DNA from: Gemmatimonadota bacterium
GTDB taxonomy: Bacteria > Gemmatimonadota > Gemmatimonadetes > Gemmatimonadales > GWC2-71-9
Length of the DNA stretch: 56,823 nt
Assembly: GCA_024641745.1 (NCBI GenBank)
Contig: JAHECL010000003.1
Span: forward strand, 1 to 56,823
Reading direction: 5' to 3'
Shown here: piece after piece, positions 8,816-17,606 of the stretch
Numbering within the stretch: position 1 is the first letter of the stretch
How the letters are laid out: every line of letters starts with the position of its first letter
The notes under the pieces: model-generated
The model's database searches: none
Told to the model about the DNA's origin: nothing
Seen by the model: only the letters and a program-made list of their open reading frames with translations
Program-made: the position numbers and the translations under genes

Positions 8816-9897
8816 TGCGACTGACCCTCCTCGACCGATATGTGCTCCGCACCTGGGTGCGGATCTTCGTGCTCACGGCGCTGGGGTTCCCGCTGGTCGC
8901 GATCCTGATCAAGATCACGGATGGCACCCGGGCGCTGCTCGCCCGGGGGCTCACCATTCCCGAGATCCTGGTCAGCTTTGCCTACCTGATCCCGGAACAG
9001 GTGGCAGAGGTGATGCCGGCGGCGGTCTTCTTCGCGACGGTCTTCACCCTCGGCGCCATGAGTCGCAACAGCGAGATCATCGCCACCCAGGCGGGCGGCT
9101 GGAGTTTCCACCGGCTGGCCCGGCCGATCTTCCTGGCCGCGGCCGCCGCGGCCGCAGTCGCGTTCCTGGTGGGCGAGACCTCCGTGGAGACCACCGCCCG
9201 CTCGCTGGAGCTCCAGAAGTCGCGCGCCGTCCGGCCGACGGCGTACCGGTACAACTTCGTCTACCGGGCCGACGGCAACTGGGTGTACACCATCCGCACG
9301 CTGGACGTGGCGAACCGGGTGCTCCGCGACCCGGTCTTCCTCCGGGAGGGGAATGGCGCGGCCTATCCCGACCTGGCCGTGAGCGCCGACAGCGCCACCT
9401 ACGACACCACCGCCGCCCGGTGGCGGCTGTGGGGCGGCGCGAGCCGCATCGTCTTCGGCGGGCTGTCGCAGCCGGTGTTCGAGGCGGAGGAGATTCGCCT
9501 GGGGGCGCTGACCCAGTCGCCCGCGCAGCTGCTGGCGGCCTCGAAGGCGCCGGCGGAGATGCGCTACGCCGAGCTGGGGCAGTACATCGAGGCGCTGCGG
9601 CGGTCCGGCAACGACGTCAACAAGCTGGTGGTGGAACGCGCGCTCAAGATCGCCATCCCGGTCACCTGCCTGATCATCGCCCTCTTCGGGGCACCGCTCA
9701 GCCTCAGCTCCCCCCGGGCGGGGCCCGCCTTCGGGATCGCGCTCAGCCTGGCCACCACGGTGCTCTTCCTCCTGATCATCAACCTGGCCAAGGCGGTCGG
9801 GGCAGGGGGGGTGGTGGCCCCGAAGCTGGCGGCCTGGCTGCCGAACGCGGTGTTCCTGGTCGGGGCGGTCGTGCTCCTGCGGCGGGTCCGCACCTAG
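8815..9897 (+). CDS. lptG: LptF/LptG-family permease (LptG)
   Basis: A 360-residue partner of the preceding permease. Shared features are an N-terminal helix starting LLDRYVLRTWVRIF, the MPAAVFFATVFTLGAMSRNSEIIATQAGG block (the coupling-helix region), a periplasmic beta-jellyroll at about residues 120-265, and three C-terminal membrane helices. Length is normal for the family, in contrast to the enlarged LptF. In LptB2FG the two permeases form the membrane cavity that LPS enters, driven by the LptB ATPase, which is not in this window. The ATG shares one base with the lptF TGA. A strong hairpin follows 27 nt after the stop. Confidence 0.9.
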   Translation: MRLTLLDRYVLRTWVRIFVLTALGFPLVAILIKITDGTRALLARGLTIPEILVSFAYLIPEQVAEVMPAAVFFATVFTLGAMSRNSEIIATQAGGWSFHRLARPIFLAAAAAAAVAFLVGETSVETTARSLELQKSRAVRPTAYRYNFVYRADGNWVYTIRTLDVANRVLRDPVFLREGNGAAYPDLAVSADSATYDTTAARWRLWGGASRIVFGGLSQPVFEAEEIRLGALTQSPAQLLAASKAPAEMRYAELGQYIEALRRSGNDVNKLVVERALKIAIPVTCLIIALFGAPLSLSSPRAGPAFGIALSLATTVLFLLIINLAKAVGAGGVVAPKLAAWLPNAVFLVGAVVLLRRVRT

Positions 9898-9923
9898 CCG
9901 GCGGGACGGGCTCCTGCACGCGA

Positions 9924-9955
9924 GACGGCCCCCGGGGAGATCCCCGGGGGCCGTC
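9924..9955. terminator. Bidirectional GC-rich hairpin between convergent genes
   Basis: A perfect 14-bp inverted repeat (GACGGCCCCCGGGG, loop AGAT) lies between the lptG stop and the stop of the convergent receptor gene. There is no long T tract on either side, so termination may rely on stem strength or Rho. Confidence 0.7.
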
Positions 9956-9983
9956 GTCGTTCCCGTCCGGCGACCCGGACAGC

Positions 9984-12900
9984 CTACCAGATGTACTTGC
10001 CCGCCAGCTGGATCCGCCAGACGGAGGAGTTGGGGTCCACCCGGTTCACGATGGGCAGCGCGAGGCTGTACACGCCGCGGTTGTTGAGCGCATCCCACCC
10101 GCGCAGCCGGGCGATGGTCTGGCCCTCGAAGACGCTGGTTGTCCGGACGAGGCCCCAGTCGCTGTCGATCATGTTCAGGAAGTTGAACACGTCGAGCGAC
10201 AGGATCATCATCTGGCCGTTGAAGGTCGGGATGACCTTTGACAGCCGCGCGTCCAGCCGGTTGACCCAGGGATTGACGCAGCTGTTGCGCTCCATGATCT
10301 GGCCGCGCTGCGTGTTGAGGCAGTCCTGGCCGGCGATGAAGCTGGCCAGCGAGTCGTAGGACGCCGCCGGGGTGGCTCCGTACATCGTGATGTCGTTGGC
10401 GTCCCGCGGGATGTAGAACATGTCGTTGAATTCGCGGTTGGTGCCACCGACGCCGTCGGCGTTGGCGTCGCCGTTGATCACGTAGCCGTACGGCGAACCC
10501 GACACCCCGGAATAGATCAGCGAGAACTCAAAGTCCGCCGGCAGGTTGACCGTGCCGCTGACGACCACCCGGTGCGGCCGGTTGAAGCTGGAGGTGGTCA
10601 GGTCGCGGTTGTCGAGCGTGCCGTTGAGGGTGGAGAACCCGTAGTTCGAGAAGGCGATGCTCGAGGTCAGGGACATCACGTCCTTGGCGTCGCTGTAGGT
10701 GTAGCCGCCGTTGAATTCGACGCCGTTCGAGAACCGCTTCTGGAGCTGGATGGTGCCGCTGAAGGCGTGGTCCTCGGACTTGTTGAGGTGCTCCAGGATC
10801 GGGCCGAAGGCGGTGGTCACGCGATCGGGGGTGGCCGAGCCGCTGCCCAGGTTGTTGACGCCGTAGCGGGCCCGGTTGCCCTCGCCGGTGGCGTAGCCGA
10901 CGACGCCGGTCAGGTTGTCGTCCTGGATGTAGAGGGTGTTGATGCTCTTGGTGTAGAGCAGGTCCAGGGTGCCGACCATTCCCCAGGGCAGCCGGCGGTC
11001 CACGCCGAGGGAGAGCTTGCTGTTCTGCTCGAACTTGAAGCTCGAGTCGAAGTAGTTGATGGTGGGAATCGGCGCGGTGGAGCCGGCGATGCCGGTGCAG
11101 GCGCTGGGCTGCATCGACGGATCGAGGCTGAACCCCGGGACGTTGTCGTCCGGATTCGCGTTGTCGTTGCGGCAGGTCAGCTGGGTCTGGTCGGTGCCGG
11201 TGTTGGCGTAGGCGTTGGACATCCAGACGTAGGCCGGCCGGCCGCCGAAGTAGCCCCAGCCGCCGCGCACGATGGTCATGCCGCTGCCGTCCACGTCCCA
11301 GTTGAAGCCGAGGCGCGGGGACCAGGTGGCGTTGCCGCTCGGCATCACCGTGGTGTTGATCCCCATGATCGAGTCGAGCGTCGGGTTGTAGGTCGGGCTG
11401 TCGGGGAAGATCGGGTTGTCCCACCGGATGCCGACGGTCAGCGCCACGTTGCCGAGGTTGAACTGGTCCTGGGCGTAGAGGCCCCACTGGTTGACGTCGA
11501 ACACCGCCGTCCCGGCCCCCTCGCGGAGCGGGAGCGCCCGGTCATACCGCACCGCCACGTTCTTCTCGAACGAGTCGATGTTCGCGAAGGTCCACTGCCC
11601 GGTGCTCTGCGGGAAGAAGACGTTGTTGAAGCCGAAGAACTCGTTGTGGGTGCCGATGGTGACCCGGTGGTCGCCGATGCCGACGGTGAGGTTGTCGGTC
11701 AGCTCGTAGACGTCCTGGTCGAGCGAATTGGCCTGCGAGAACCGCTCGGCACCGGCGACCAGGCGCGTCCCGGTGCTGCCGGAGCCCACGATGATCGTCG
11801 GGTACGTGGTGTTCGGGTCGCGCTTGTCGCTGACCGACTGCAGGCCGCCGATGAACTCGTTGGAGAACTTCCCGGCGAAGACGCCGCTCCAGATGAGGCG
11901 AAGGGAGTTGGTGTTGTTGTTGATCGAGTACCCGCCGGAAGTCAGCTGCCAGTCGCCGTTCTGGCGCCGGCTGATGACGTCGACCGACGCCTCGACGTTG
12001 TTGTACGACAGCGAGACGTTCTGGTTGGCCCCCGGCGACCAGGTCAGCTTGCCGAAGTAGGTCGGGTTGGGGTTCTCGATGACGAACCCGCCGGCATCGC
12101 CCGCCCCGCCCCACTGGTCGGCACCGAGCTCGTTCAGGTGGGCGATCATCCGGTCGGCGTCGCCCGGCGCGGCGCCGGACTCCTCGAGCGTGATCCCGTC
12201 AAACGGCGTGGTCCGATTGGAGATGTCGGCGGCCACGAAGTAGTGCAGCTTGTCCTTGATGATGGCGCCGCTCAGCGTGCCGCCGTACTGCAGCACCTTG
12301 AAGTCGGCGGACTTCTCGCCGTTGACGTCGGTGCCCACCAGGTCCTGGTTCTGGTAGCGTCCGAACACCGACCCGCCGAACCGGTTGGTGCCCGACTGGG
12401 TGACGGCGTTGATCAGGCCGCCGGCGAAATTGCCCTGCCGCACGTCGTAGGGCGCAATCAGGACCTGGAATTCCTTGACCGCCGCGAACGAAATCGCCCG
12501 GGCGTCCGCCTGGCCACCGGGGGCGCCGGTGGCGCCCAGCCCGAAGAGGTCGTTGTTGACGCCGCCGTCGATCTGGATGCTGTTGAACCGGTTGTTCTGC
12601 CCGCCGGCCGACACGCCGGCGCCGATGGTGGCAACCTGCGGCGTGGTGGCCACCAGGTTGGTGAAGTTGCCCCCGAGCACCGGGAGGCGGCTGATGGCGG
12701 TGTTGCCGATCGACTGGGCCACGCCGGTCTTGGCGGTGTTCATGATCGGGTCACCGGTCTCGGCGTTCACCGCGATCTCCTGCATCTGCACGATCTGCTG
12801 CCGCATCGTGAAGTCGGAGACAAAGCGCTGACCGAGGGAGAGCATCACGTTGTCGCGCCTGGTCGACTCGAAGCCGATGGCCCGGGCCTCGATGGTGTAC

Positions 12901-13148
12901 GGGCCGCCGACCGGCACGTTTTCCATGGAGAACCGGCCGTTGCTCTGGGTGGTGGTTTGGATCTTGGCGCCCGTCGCCCGGTTGATGAGGGTGATGACGG
13001 CGCCTTCCACGGCCGTCCCGGATTCCTGCCTGACGGTTCCCGACACCGCCGCCGTCGTGACGCCCTGCGCAAAGAGATTGCCGGCCCCGAGCGCAAGCAA
13101 CACGCCAACGGCCGTCGCGGTCGCTACCCGACGAAACCATGACTGCAT
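9984..13148 (-). CDS. Oar-like TonB-dependent outer-membrane receptor with carboxypeptidase-regulatory domain
   Basis: A 1054-residue outer-membrane protein with a Sec signal peptide (cleavage after LFA near residue 27). Next comes a carboxypeptidase-regulatory-like beta-sandwich at about residues 33-112 (AVSGTVRQESGTAVEGAVITL ... NGRFSMENVPVG). A plug domain occupies about 125-240, including the IQIDGGVNNDLFG and GGLINAVTQSGTNRFGGSVFG motifs. A long beta-barrel ends in an aromatic residue (GKYIW), the usual BAM recognition signal. This architecture is that of Oar proteins, which resemble TonB-dependent transporters; the substrate is unknown. An SD (GAGG, 7 nt from the ATG) supports the start. 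It lies 170 nt downstream of the amino-acid transporter on the same strand, which may hint at peptide or amino-acid uptake, but that is only context. Confidence 0.88.
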   Translation of the reverse strand: MQSWFRRVATATAVGVLLALGAGNLFAQGVTTAAVSGTVRQESGTAVEGAVITLINRATGAKIQTTTQSNGRFSMENVPVGGPYTIEARAIGFESTRRDNVMLSLGQRFVSDFTMRQQIVQMQEIAVNAETGDPIMNTAKTGVAQSIGNTAISRLPVLGGNFTNLVATTPQVATIGAGVSAGGQNNRFNSIQIDGGVNNDLFGLGATGAPGGQADARAISFAAVKEFQVLIAPYDVRQGNFAGGLINAVTQSGTNRFGGSVFGRYQNQDLVGTDVNGEKSADFKVLQYGGTLSGAIIKDKLHYFVAADISNRTTPFDGITLEESGAAPGDADRMIAHLNELGADQWGGAGDAGGFVIENPNPTYFGKLTWSPGANQNVSLSYNNVEASVDVISRRQNGDWQLTSGGYSINNNTNSLRLIWSGVFAGKFSNEFIGGLQSVSDKRDPNTTYPTIIVGSGSTGTRLVAGAERFSQANSLDQDVYELTDNLTVGIGDHRVTIGTHNEFFGFNNVFFPQSTGQWTFANIDSFEKNVAVRYDRALPLREGAGTAVFDVNQWGLYAQDQFNLGNVALTVGIRWDNPIFPDSPTYNPTLDSIMGINTTVMPSGNATWSPRLGFNWDVDGSGMTIVRGGWGYFGGRPAYVWMSNAYANTGTDQTQLTCRNDNANPDDNVPGFSLDPSMQPSACTGIAGSTAPIPTINYFDSSFKFEQNSKLSLGVDRRLPWGMVGTLDLLYTKSINTLYIQDDNLTGVVGYATGEGNRARYGVNNLGSGSATPDRVTTAFGPILEHLNKSEDHAFSGTIQLQKRFSNGVEFNGGYTYSDAKDVMSLTSSIAFSNYGFSTLNGTLDNRDLTTSSFNRPHRVVVSGTVNLPADFEFSLIYSGVSGSPYGYVINGDANADGVGGTNREFNDMFYIPRDANDITMYGATPAASYDSLASFIAGQDCLNTQRGQIMERNSCVNPWVNRLDARLSKVIPTFNGQMMILSLDVFNFLNMIDSDWGLVRTTSVFEGQTIARLRGWDALNNRGVYSLALPIVNRVDPNSSVWRIQLAGKYIW

Positions 13149-13231
13149 AGGGACACCTCGACTGGAGTGAAAAAACGCGAGTCCGGGAAGAGCATCGGTA
13201 CCATCTGGTCGGAGCGCCGCCGCGGAGCAGT

Positions 13232-13250
13232 GGACCCCGGCCAGGGGTCC
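13232..13250 (-). terminator. Short inverted repeat between APC transporter and Oar-like gene
   Basis: A perfect 7-bp stem GGACCCC/GGGGTCC with a 5-nt loop lies in the 170-nt gap between two minus-strand genes. It could terminate the transporter transcript or act as an operator of the receptor gene. Without a T tract either role is tentative. Nothing else recognisable lies in this gap. Confidence 0.3.
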
Positions 13251-13318
13251 GCATCAGCGCGATGGTCGGGCAAAAACTTACGCCCCGCCCGCCCGGGGTC
13301 AAGGAGCGTCTTTTGCGC

Positions 13319-14674
13319 TCAGGCCCCTGTGTCGCGGCCGGGATGGTGGAGGCCCCGCCAGCCGAAATAGACCGGAACTCCGACCAGAATAATCCCGAAT
13401 GTGATCCCGGTGTTGACCGGATCGGTCCAGAGGGCGTTGAGGATGATTCCGAGGGAGGCGGTCAGGAAGAGGAGCGGCACCACCGGGTAGCCCCAGGTGC
13501 GGTACGGACGCACCAGGTCAGGCTGCTTCTTCCGCAGGACGAAGACCGCCCCCACCGCCAGCGCGTAGAAGGGCCAGATGCCGAGGATGAACTTGTCCGC
13601 CAGCTGCTGGAAGTCGTTGAGGAGGACGTAGACCACACCGAGCGTCGTGGTCAGGAGGATCGCCACCGAGGGACTGCCGTGGCGCGGACTCACCCGGGCG
13701 ATGGTCTGGAAGAACAGCCCCCGGTCGGCCATCGCGAAGAAGATGCGCGGCGCGGTCATCATCGAGCCGAGGAGGGCGCTGAAGGTGGAGATCATCACCA
13801 CCCCCGCGATGACGCTGCCGCCGGCGCCGCCGAAGAGGGGGATCCGCTCGGCGGCGGTCGCCGCGATGAGCGCGGAGCCCGCCATTTCGGGGAGCGGCAC
13901 CAGGTAGAGGTAGGCGAGATTGACCGTCAGGTAGATCGCGATGATGGCCACCGTGCCGAGGACGAGCGCCCGGGGGAGGTTCCGGGCCGGGTCGCGCACC
14001 TCGCCGCCGACGTAGGAGAGGTCGGCCCATCCGTCGTAGGTCCACATGATGGAGATCAGCGCGGTCCCCATGACCGAGAGCTGGACGCCCCCGCCCCAGA
14101 CCGGACCGAAGTTGGCCGTCGTGCCCTTCCCCACCAGGAAGGCGAGCGCCGCCAGGGCGATGAGGGCCCCGTACTTGACCACCGTGGTCAGGTTCACGAG
14201 GAGGGCGGCCACGTTCACGCCGAAGTAGTTGAAGAGCCCCACCGTGACGATCGCCGCCGCCGCGACGTACTGGATCTGGGGCGCGGTCAGGGGGACGAAG
14301 TAGCCGAAGTACTCGGCGAAGATGGTCGAGATGGCCCCGAGCGCCGAGGCCCGGATGACGGCGAGCGCCGACCAGCCGAAGAGAAACGCCGGCAGCGGCC
14401 CGAACGCCTCGAGGATGTAGGCGAACACCCCGCCGGAGCGCGGGAGCGCCGCCGCCAGTTCGGCATAGGTCAGCGCCCCGCAGAGCGCGATGAGCCCGCC
14501 GACGGCCCAGGCAAGGAGGAAGGGGCCGGGTTCGGTGATCCGGCCGGCCACGCTGGCGGGCACCCGAAAGATGCCGCTGCCGATGGTCGAGCCGACCAGG
14601 ACGGCGACGGCACTGATGAGGCCGAGGCGTCGGGGAAGCCGCTCGCCCCAGGCATCACGCTGATTGGTTTGCAT
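13319..14674 (-). CDS. APC-superfamily amino-acid transporter (LAT-like)
   Basis: A 451-residue inner-membrane permease with about 12 hydrophobic helices. The first helix holds the substrate-binding signature GSTIGSGIF (residues 28-36), followed by GGLIALCGALTYAELAAALPRSGG, a hallmark of APC transporters. The helix-6 unwound region SIMWTYDGWADLSYVGGEVRDP closely matches the eukaryotic-type L-amino-acid transporter (LAT) branch. The likely role is amino-acid exchange or uptake; the substrate cannot be read from sequence. The start is ATG at 14674, chosen because it precedes the conserved first helix directly; the reading frame stays open far upstream across ctaB, but that part is antisense shadow. 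Divergent from ctaB, with an 87-nt gap. Confidence 0.9.
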   Translation of the reverse strand: MQTNQRDAWGERLPRRLGLISAVAVLVGSTIGSGIFRVPASVAGRITEPGPFLLAWAVGGLIALCGALTYAELAAALPRSGGVFAYILEAFGPLPAFLFGWSALAVIRASALGAISTIFAEYFGYFVPLTAPQIQYVAAAAIVTVGLFNYFGVNVAALLVNLTTVVKYGALIALAALAFLVGKGTTANFGPVWGGGVQLSVMGTALISIMWTYDGWADLSYVGGEVRDPARNLPRALVLGTVAIIAIYLTVNLAYLYLVPLPEMAGSALIAATAAERIPLFGGAGGSVIAGVVMISTFSALLGSMMTAPRIFFAMADRGLFFQTIARVSPRHGSPSVAILLTTTLGVVYVLLNDFQQLADKFILGIWPFYALAVGAVFVLRKKQPDLVRPYRTWGYPVVPLLFLTASLGIILNALWTDPVNTGITFGIILVGVPVYFGWRGLHHPGRDTGA

Positions 14675-14702
14675 CGCTGGAGTTTGCGTCCCTCGGCCCC
14701 GC

Positions 14703-14731
14703 TTGACAAGGACCCGGCCGCGGCCGTTTCT
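14703..14731 (+). promoter_or_regulatory. Candidate promoter element upstream of ctaB
   Basis: A perfect TTGACA lies at 14703-14708 in the gap between the divergent transporter and ctaB genes. At 17-nt spacing the -10 position reads GTTTCT, a poor match, so only the -35 element is convincing. Confidence 0.3.
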
Positions 14732-14761
14732 TTGGCACTTTCCCAGCGACCCGGAGCAGGC

Positions 14762-15760
14762 ATGGCCGTCCCGCAGTCCACCGACGCCACCCAGCAGGCG
14801 CGGGGCGAACCGAAGGTTCGGCCCTCGCTGGCGCGGGATCTCCTCGCCCTCACCAAGCCCCGGGTCATCTCGCTCCTGCTGGTGACCGCCGTCGCCCCGA
14901 TGTTCATCACCGGGCTGGGGGCGCCGCCGGCGGCGCTGGTCGGCTGGGTCCTGCTTGGCGGGTTCCTGATGGCGGGCGGGGCCAACGCCATCAACATGTG
15001 GTTCGACCAGGACATCGACCACTTCATGTCCCGCACCCGGCAGCGGCCGGTCCCGGCCGGCCGGGTGACCCCAATGATGGCGCTCCTCTTCGGGATCGGT
15101 CTCGGCGCACTCGCCTTCGGCATCCTCTGGCGCTTCGCCAACCCGCTCAGCGCCTGGCTGGCCCTCGGCGGGCTGGCGTTCTATGTGCTGGTCTACACCG
15201 TCTGGCTGAAGCGGTCCACCCCGCAGAACATCGTCATCGGCGGCGCGGCCGGGGCGTTCCCGCCCCTGGTCGGGTACGCGGCCATGGCGGGGCACCTCGA
15301 CCTGACGGCCTGGTACCTCTTCGTCATCATCTTCTTCTGGACGCCGCCCCACTTCTGGGCCCTCGCCCTGCTGAAGAAGGGGGAGTACGCCAAGGCAGGG
15401 GTGCCGATGCTCCCGGTGGTGCGCGGGGACCGGGACACCAAGGTGCAGATGCTCATCTATACCCTGATCCTCCTTCCCCTCACCATCCTCCCGGCGTTCA
15501 TCGGGGCCTTCGGGCTGGTCTATGCCGTCGCCGCCCTGGCGCTCGGCGGCCGGTTCCTCTGGTACAACTTCCAGCTGCTTCGGGAAGAGGGCGTGACCCC
15601 GACGGCGTGGAAGATGTACAAGTACTCCCTGGTGTACCTGGCCCTGCTGTTCGTGGCGATGAGCGTGGACCGGGCGATGCCCCGGGAGGCGCAGGCGCAG
15701 ACCCCGGAGGTGCTCATCCTCGACCAGCCGGCCACCCCCGCCGCACCGCCGACCCGGTGA
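14762..15760 (+). CDS. ctaB: Protoheme IX farnesyltransferase (heme O synthase)
   Basis: A 332-residue UbiA-superfamily prenyltransferase that adds a farnesyl group to the vinyl side chain of protoheme to make heme O for terminal oxidases. The first aspartate-rich motif reads N78-x3-D82-x3-D86 (NMWFDQDID) followed by MSRTRQRPVPAGR, highly specific for CtaB/CyoE. FFWTPPHFWALALL and the conserved PMLPVVRG loop follow. About nine membrane helices are visible. An extra C-terminal tail of about 45 residues (REAQAQTPEVLILD and a proline-rich end) goes beyond the usual length. The GTG start of the downstream ABC gene overlaps its last codon (GTGA), implying co-transcription. Confidence 0.95.
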   Translation: MAVPQSTDATQQARGEPKVRPSLARDLLALTKPRVISLLLVTAVAPMFITGLGAPPAALVGWVLLGGFLMAGGANAINMWFDQDIDHFMSRTRQRPVPAGRVTPMMALLFGIGLGALAFGILWRFANPLSAWLALGGLAFYVLVYTVWLKRSTPQNIVIGGAAGAFPPLVGYAAMAGHLDLTAWYLFVIIFFWTPPHFWALALLKKGEYAKAGVPMLPVVRGDRDTKVQMLIYTLILLPLTILPAFIGAFGLVYAVAALALGGRFLWYNFQLLREEGVTPTAWKMYKYSLVYLALLFVAMSVDRAMPREAQAQTPEVLILDQPATPAAPPTR

Positions 15761-17571
15761 CGCTGCCCGCCGAATCCAGCGCCCGGCGCCGCCTCCCCTC
15801 CCCCAAGAAACTCGCCCGGCTCTGGCCGCGGATTCGACCCCACCGGCGCGCCCTGGCCCTCGCCTCGATCGCGCTGCTGGTGAGCGCCGCGATCGGGCTC
15901 GCCTTCCCGCTGGTGGTCGGCTGGCTCCTCGACGCCGCCTTCGTCGACCGGAATCGTGCCCTGCTCGACCGGGTGGCACTCGGCCTCACGGGGCTCTTCC
16001 TGGTCCAGGCCTTCCTCAACTACGCCCAGACCTACCTGCTCAGCGCCACCGGGGAGCGGGCGGTGGCGGGGTTGCGCGGCGAGCTCTTTGCCAAGCTCCT
16101 CGACATGCCGCCCGGCTTCTTCGCCGACCGGAAGACCGGGGAGCTGACCAGTCGCCTCACCATCGACATCGGACTGCTGCAGGGAGTGCTGAGCCACCAG
16201 ATCGCCGAGTTCACGCGGCAGATCCTGGCCCTGGTGGGCGGGATCGCCCTCCTGACCTGGCTGCAGCCCAGCCTGACCCTCACGGCGCTGGCGGTGGTCC
16301 CCGTGGCGGTCTGGACGGCGCTCTTCTTCGGCCGGCGGCTCCGCCGGATCAGTACCGGCGTCCAGGACCGGGTGGCGGATGCCACGGCGGTCGCCGAAGA
16401 GGCGTTCAGCCAGATCCGCACGGTCCAGAGCTTCGTGCAGGAACCCGCCGAGCGGGCCCGATACACCGGGTTGATCGGCAAGGTGGTCGAGGCCGCGCTG
16501 GTCCGCGCCCAGGTGCGCGGAGTGTTCTTCGGGGCCATCACCTTCAGCATGTTCACCGGGATCGTGGTGGTGCTCTGGCAGGGGGGCCGCCTGGTCCTCG
16601 ACGGGTCCCTGACGGCGGGCACGCTGGTGAGCTTCCTGCTGTACACCGTGACCATCGCCGCCTCGGTCGGGGCGCTGGCCTCCTTCTTCAGCAACTACCA
16701 GGAGTCGGTGGGAGCCGCCGAGCGGGTCTTCCAGCTCCTGGAATCGGACACCCCGATTGCCGATCCGGCCGATCCGGCCCCCCTCCCAAGGCCGGTCAAG
16801 GGCCGGGTGGAGTTTGACAGGGTTTCATTCCGGTATCTGGACCATCCGGACGCCCCATGGGCGGTGCGTGAGGTCTCACTCACACTCGCTCCAGGTGAGG
16901 TGGTGGCCATCGTCGGGCCCTCCGGCGCCGGGAAGACGACCCTGATCAGCCTGCTCCCCCGTTTCTGGGATGTGGCGGAGGGGGCCATCCGGCTCGAGGG
17001 GATCGACATCCGACAGCTCCGGCTCCGGGAGCTGCGGGGAGCGATCGGCGTGGTGCCCCAGGAGCCCGCCCTCTTCAGCGGCACCGTGCGCGAGAATATC
17101 GCCTATGCGCGCCCGGAAGCCTCCGAGGCCGATGTGGAGCGGGCGGCCCGGGCCGCGCACGCCCACGAGTTCGTGGAGCGGCTGCCGGCCGGCTACGACA
17201 CCATCGTCGGGGAGCGGGGGGTGAAGCTCTCGGGGGGCCAGCGGCAGCGCATCGCCATCGCGCGGGCGATCCTCAAGGACCCCGCGGTGCTGGTCCTCGA
17301 CGAGGCCACCAGCAGCCTGGATACCGAGAGCGAGCGGCTGGTCGAGGACGCCCTCGAAAAGCTCCTGGTGGGCCGGACCACCCTGATCATTGCCCACCGG
17401 CTGAGCACCGTCCGCCGGGCGGACCGGCTGGTGGTCCTCGATCACGGCCGGGTGGTCGAACAGGGTACCCACGCCGACCTGCTCGCCCAGGGCGGGCTCT
17501 ATGCCCGGCTCTACCAGCGCCAGTTCCGGAATGGGGACGCCGAAGTCGAGGGCGTCCCCGCCGGGGTCTAG
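15757..17571 (+). CDS. ABC transporter, fused permease and ATPase (exporter type)
   Basis: A 604-residue half-transporter of the MsbA/multidrug exporter type. Residues about 30-320 hold six membrane helices. The nucleotide-binding domain contains Walker A GPSGAGKTT near residue 388, Q-loop VPQEPALFSGTVRENIAYA, signature LSGGQ near residue 492, Walker B VLVLDEATS near 511 and an H-loop histidine (IIAHRLS). All catalytic elements are intact, so it should act as a homodimer. Substrate is unknown; lipid, heme or peptide export are all possible. The start is GTG at 15757, overlapping the ctaB stop; an ATG alternative is not nearby. Confidence 0.9.
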   Translation: MTLPAESSARRRLPSPKKLARLWPRIRPHRRALALASIALLVSAAIGLAFPLVVGWLLDAAFVDRNRALLDRVALGLTGLFLVQAFLNYAQTYLLSATGERAVAGLRGELFAKLLDMPPGFFADRKTGELTSRLTIDIGLLQGVLSHQIAEFTRQILALVGGIALLTWLQPSLTLTALAVVPVAVWTALFFGRRLRRISTGVQDRVADATAVAEEAFSQIRTVQSFVQEPAERARYTGLIGKVVEAALVRAQVRGVFFGAITFSMFTGIVVVLWQGGRLVLDGSLTAGTLVSFLLYTVTIAASVGALASFFSNYQESVGAAERVFQLLESDTPIADPADPAPLPRPVKGRVEFDRVSFRYLDHPDAPWAVREVSLTLAPGEVVAIVGPSGAGKTTLISLLPRFWDVAEGAIRLEGIDIRQLRLRELRGAIGVVPQEPALFSGTVRENIAYARPEASEADVERAARAAHAHEFVERLPAGYDTIVGERGVKLSGGQRQRIAIARAILKDPAVLVLDEATSSLDTESERLVEDALEKLLVGRTTLIIAHRLSTVRRADRLVVLDHGRVVEQGTHADLLAQGGLYARLYQRQFRNGDAEVEGVPAGV

Positions 17572-17606
17572 TCCCGCCCCTTCTCCTGCGCCACCCCGAG
17601 GTCACG

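Noticed and set aside
10572..13142. An 856-residue plus-strand open frame antisense to the Oar-like receptor
   Set aside because: Its composition (Val/Gly/Asp/Arg/Glu-rich, no domains) is that of a GC-skewed antisense shadow. The minus frame has signal peptide, plug and barrel.
13262..14761. Upstream in-frame extension of ctaB to 832 residues
   Set aside because: The extension is antisense to the amino-acid transporter and low in complexity; ATG 14762 gives a normal CtaB length.
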